Of a stretch of DNA of 64,000 bases, positions 61,823 to 64,000 are shown piece after piece (within the stretch, counting starts at the first letter, position 1; each line of letters opens with the position of its first letter). Source of the DNA: Fibrella rubiginis. Lineage in GTDB: Bacteria; Bacteroidota; Bacteroidia; Cytophagales; Spirosomataceae. Both the position numbers and the translations under genes were made by a program. The notes beneath the pieces were generated by a model. The model ran no database searches. It saw nothing but the letters and a program-made list of their open reading frames with translations, and had not been told where the DNA came from. The stretch spans positions 310,001 through 374,000 of the forward strand of contig NZ_JAFMYV010000003.1 in the NCBI RefSeq assembly GCF_017353185.1. Reading direction: 5' to 3'.

Positions 61823-64000
61823 ATGAGACACGTTTTCCTTAGCCTGACCTTTCTGGTTACCAGTCTGTCTGCCTTTGCCCAACGCCCGGCGCTTACTATC
61901 GAGACCATCATGCAGGACCCTAAAAAATGGGTCGGCACCGCCCCGTCGGGGGTGTTTTGGGGCGACGATTCGCGGACGATCTATTTCAACTGGAACCCCA
62001 CCGGTGCGGGTGAAAAAGCCCTCGGCGATTCGCTCTATAAAATTGACTTAACAGGTAATCGCACACCCGTGAAAGTGACCATTGCCGAACGGCGGTTGTT
62101 GCCTACCAGTGAAGAAAAAGTGCTTTACAACCGCGCACGGACGTTTCGGCTCTACGAAAAGTACGGCGACCTTTACCTGCTCGACCGGCGGGCCGGGCGG
62201 GTGCGGACCCTTACCAACACCGTTGAACGGGAAAGCAACCCAGCCTTTTCGGGCGATGAGACGGCCGTAATCTACACCCGCGCCAGCAACCTGTATCGCC
62301 TCGATCTGGCTACGGGCATGACTGATCAACTAACCAATTTTGACCCGGCCAAAAAACCTGACGCTACTAAGGCCAACGACCAGGAGTCGTGGCTGCGGAA
62401 AGACCAACTGGCCCTGTTCGACGTGCTCCGGCTGCGCAAAGCCAAACGCGAGCAAGGTGAACGCAGTACCAAATCAGAAGCCCCCCGCCGCCCCAAAACG
62501 ATCTACACCGACGGACGCACCGTGACCAATGCCAGCCTCAGCCCCGACGGGCGCGTGGTTACCTACGCGCTGATGAAAGCCCCCACGGGTGCCAAAACAA
62601 CCATTGTGCCCAACTACATGGCCGAGTCGGGCTTTACGGAAGACCTGCCCGCCCGCACCAAAGTAGGCGCGCCCCTGGCGGCAATGGAACTGATGGTGTA
62701 TGACATTGCCCGCGACACGGCTCTCTCGGTGAGCCTTGCCAACCTGCCCGGCATCACTGACAAACCCGATTTTCTGATGCCCGCCGCCGTTACCAGCGGC
62801 TCGGCTACGGTGGCGGGACAAGTATCGGTGGCCACCAGTGAAAAGGCCGCGGGAGCGGCTGCGACAAAAGACACCACACGGCAGAGTTCAGCCAAAAAAG
62901 GGCCTACAGCGGCTAACCGGGCCGTTTTTGTCAGTGTGCCGGTCTGGGCCGAAGGTGCCGCTGCCCAGTACGCCGTGCTGGTGGTGCGGGCCGTAGATAA
63001 CAAAGATCGCTGGATTATGCTGCTCGACACCGAGAAACCCACCGTGCTTAAGCTCCTGGATCGGCAGCGCGACGAAGCCTGGGTGGGTGGTCCGGGCATT
63101 GGCGGCGGAGGCGGCGCGGGCACACTCGGCTGGCTCGATGCACAAACAATTTATTTCCAGTCCGAGGTGGATGGGTATTCGCATCTGTATAGCCTGAACG
63201 TGCTGACGGGCGAAAAAAAGCAGCTAACCAAGGGCAAATTTGAGGTACAGCAAGTGACGCTTTCGGCCGACAAAAAAACGTTTTACCTCACCACCAATGA
63301 AGTTCACCCCGGCGAACAGCACCTCTACCGCATGGCCATAACCGGCGGCGACCGGGTGCGCCTGACCACGATGACCGGTGCAAACGAGGCCATACTCTCC
63401 CCCGACGAAACGCAGATTGCCTTCCGCTATTCGGCCAGCAACAAGCCGTGGGAGTTGTTTTTAATGGAGGAAAGGAAGAAAGGAGGAAAGGGTAAAAAAA
63501 GCCAGGTTGACAGCGCATGGATGGGGCCGATTCAACTCACCACCAGTACGACGGAGGCATTTCGGGCGTATGCGTGGCGCGAGCCGCAGGTGCTTACCAT
63601 ACCCGCCCGCGACGGCGAACCGATCTATGCCCGGCTCTACAAACCGGCCCCTGATGCACCAGTGAAGGCTACGGGCAAAGCCGTGATTTTTGTGCATGGG
63701 GCGGGGTACTTGCAGAACGCGCACAAATGGTGGAGCCAGTATTACCGCGAATATATGTTCCATAACCTGCTGGTAGACAAGGGCTATACGGTGCTCGACA
63801 TCGACTACCGGGCCTCGGCGGGGTATGGTCGTAACTGGCGCACGGGCATCTACCGATTCATGGGTGGCAAAGACCTCACCGACCATGTGGACGCGGCAAA
63901 CTGGCTGGTGAAAACGCAGGGTATCGACGCCAACCGGATTGGCATATATGGCGGGTCATACGGTGGGTTCATCACGCTCATGGCCATGTTCACTACCCCC
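61823..64000 (+). CDS. S9-family dipeptidyl/prolyl oligopeptidase-like peptidase, N-terminal part (runs off the right edge)
   Basis: From the ATG at 61823 the frame stays open for 726 codons to the window edge. Residues 1-20 are a signal peptide (RHVFLSLTFLVTSLSAFAQ). A beta-propeller region follows, with DGRVVTYALM, GEKKQLTKGKF, LSPDETQIAFRYS and others. The start of the alpha/beta hydrolase domain is IPARDGEPIYARLYKP (about 593), FVHGAGYLQ and the nucleophile GGSYGG (Ser712). The catalytic Asp and His lie beyond the window. The propeller contains an 11-residue Lys/Glu/Gly run from an 8-mer repeat, at residues 548-558. Confidence 0.92.
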   Translation, partial: MRHVFLSLTFLVTSLSAFAQRPALTIETIMQDPKKWVGTAPSGVFWGDDSRTIYFNWNPTGAGEKALGDSLYKIDLTGNRTPVKVTIAERRLLPTSEEKVLYNRARTFRLYEKYGDLYLLDRRAGRVRTLTNTVERESNPAFSGDETAVIYTRASNLYRLDLATGMTDQLTNFDPAKKPDATKANDQESWLRKDQLALFDVLRLRKAKREQGERSTKSEAPRRPKTIYTDGRTVTNASLSPDGRVVTYALMKAPTGAKTTIVPNYMAESGFTEDLPARTKVGAPLAAMELMVYDIARDTALSVSLANLPGITDKPDFLMPAAVTSGSATVAGQVSVATSEKAAGAAATKDTTRQSSAKKGPTAANRAVFVSVPVWAEGAAAQYAVLVVRAVDNKDRWIMLLDTEKPTVLKLLDRQRDEAWVGGPGIGGGGGAGTLGWLDAQTIYFQSEVDGYSHLYSLNVLTGEKKQLTKGKFEVQQVTLSADKKTFYLTTNEVHPGEQHLYRMAITGGDRVRLTTMTGANEAILSPDETQIAFRYSASNKPWELFLMEERKKGGKGKKSQVDSAWMGPIQLTTSTTEAFRAYAWREPQVLTIPARDGEPIYARLYKPAPDAPVKATGKAVIFVHGAGYLQNAHKWWSQYYREYMFHNLLVDKGYTVLDIDYRASAGYGRNWRTGIYRFMGGKDLTDHVDAANWLVKTQGIDANRIGIYGGSYGGFITLMAMFTTP
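63466..63497 (+). repeat. Octad repeat K inside the S9 peptidase gene
   Basis: Four tandem 8-mers of type GGAGGAAA (63466-63497) lie in frame and encode EERKKGGKGK within the propeller. The period and sequence match the intergenic octad element at 59.6 kb. There is no second complementary arm. Confidence 0.88.

Noticed and set aside
1-64000. tRNA, rRNA, riboswitch or phage attachment sites
   Set aside because: I looked through the gaps and saw no cloverleaf, conserved riboswitch core or integrase; a covariance-model search would be decisive.

Overview
The window reads as a chromosomal segment of a Bacteroidota bacterium of the order Cytophagales, most likely family Spirosomaceae (inference). 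Supporting signs are TonB-dependent receptors with N-terminal carboxypeptidase-like domains, a type IX secretion (T9SS) sorting domain, the rimP-nusA-infB order, promoters of the Bacteroidota form TTG-N19/20-TAnnTTTG, weak Shine-Dalgarno sequences and a GC-rich composition. I found no rRNA, tRNA, CRISPR array, prophage, transposase or origin.

Layout. 1-3.9 kb: 5' part of a TonB receptor (minus), an astacin-type metallopeptidase with C-terminal repeats, and a small YbaY-like protein. 3.9-6.6 kb: a BlaI/BlaR1-like repressor and membrane-peptidase pair under two palindromic operators. 6.6-13.5 kb: methyltransferase, hotdog thioesterase, FAN1/VRR-NUC-like nuclease, two DUF2157-like membrane proteins, an acyltransferase-3 protein and an NTF2-like protein. 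13.6-20.7 kb: pgk, a two-subunit molybdenum hydroxylase, a general-stress-type protein, an AraC regulator and an NmrA-like reductase. 20.8-31.7 kb: an MMPL/RND transporter; a six-gene minus-strand cluster SpoIIM, GDPD-like membrane protein, DUF4129, DUF4350, MoxR ATPase, DUF58, with a divergent RDD protein; then an M20 peptidase. 31.8-40.7 kb: a VapC-type toxin with its partner, infB-nusA-rimP (minus), an endonuclease/exonuclease/phosphatase protein and a PLP decarboxylase. 40.7-57 kb: two large secreted proteins, a TonB receptor plus surface lipoprotein, a GNAT enzyme and an Oar-like TonB receptor. 57-64 kb: M61 peptidase, TspO-like protein, PhzF protein, lipoprotein, YciI protein and the first 726 codons of an S9 dipeptidyl peptidase.

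The most unusual content is between the genes. Nine intergenic elements (about 7.4, 9.7, 14.8, 29.5, 30.4, 35.8, 37.9, 58.6 and 61.3 kb) are long inverted repeats whose arms are degenerate tandem 7-mers. A tenth (59.6 kb) uses 8-mers, and a matching 8-mer tract lies inside the S9 peptidase gene. The repeat unit differs between loci, but the two arms at one locus match each other, perfectly over 44, 45 and 58 bp in three cases. Three loci share one loop core and two share another. They occur in convergent, tandem and divergent gaps and often touch a start or stop codon, so they are not simply terminators. I regard this as the best candidate for an undescribed element family.

Regulatory sites that can be read directly are the BlaI-type operators placed on the promoter spacer and start region, a terminator-like hairpin in the short leader of rimP-nusA-infB, and TAAC repeats at 11-bp spacing upstream of two TonB receptor genes, which resemble PhoB/PhoP-type boxes.
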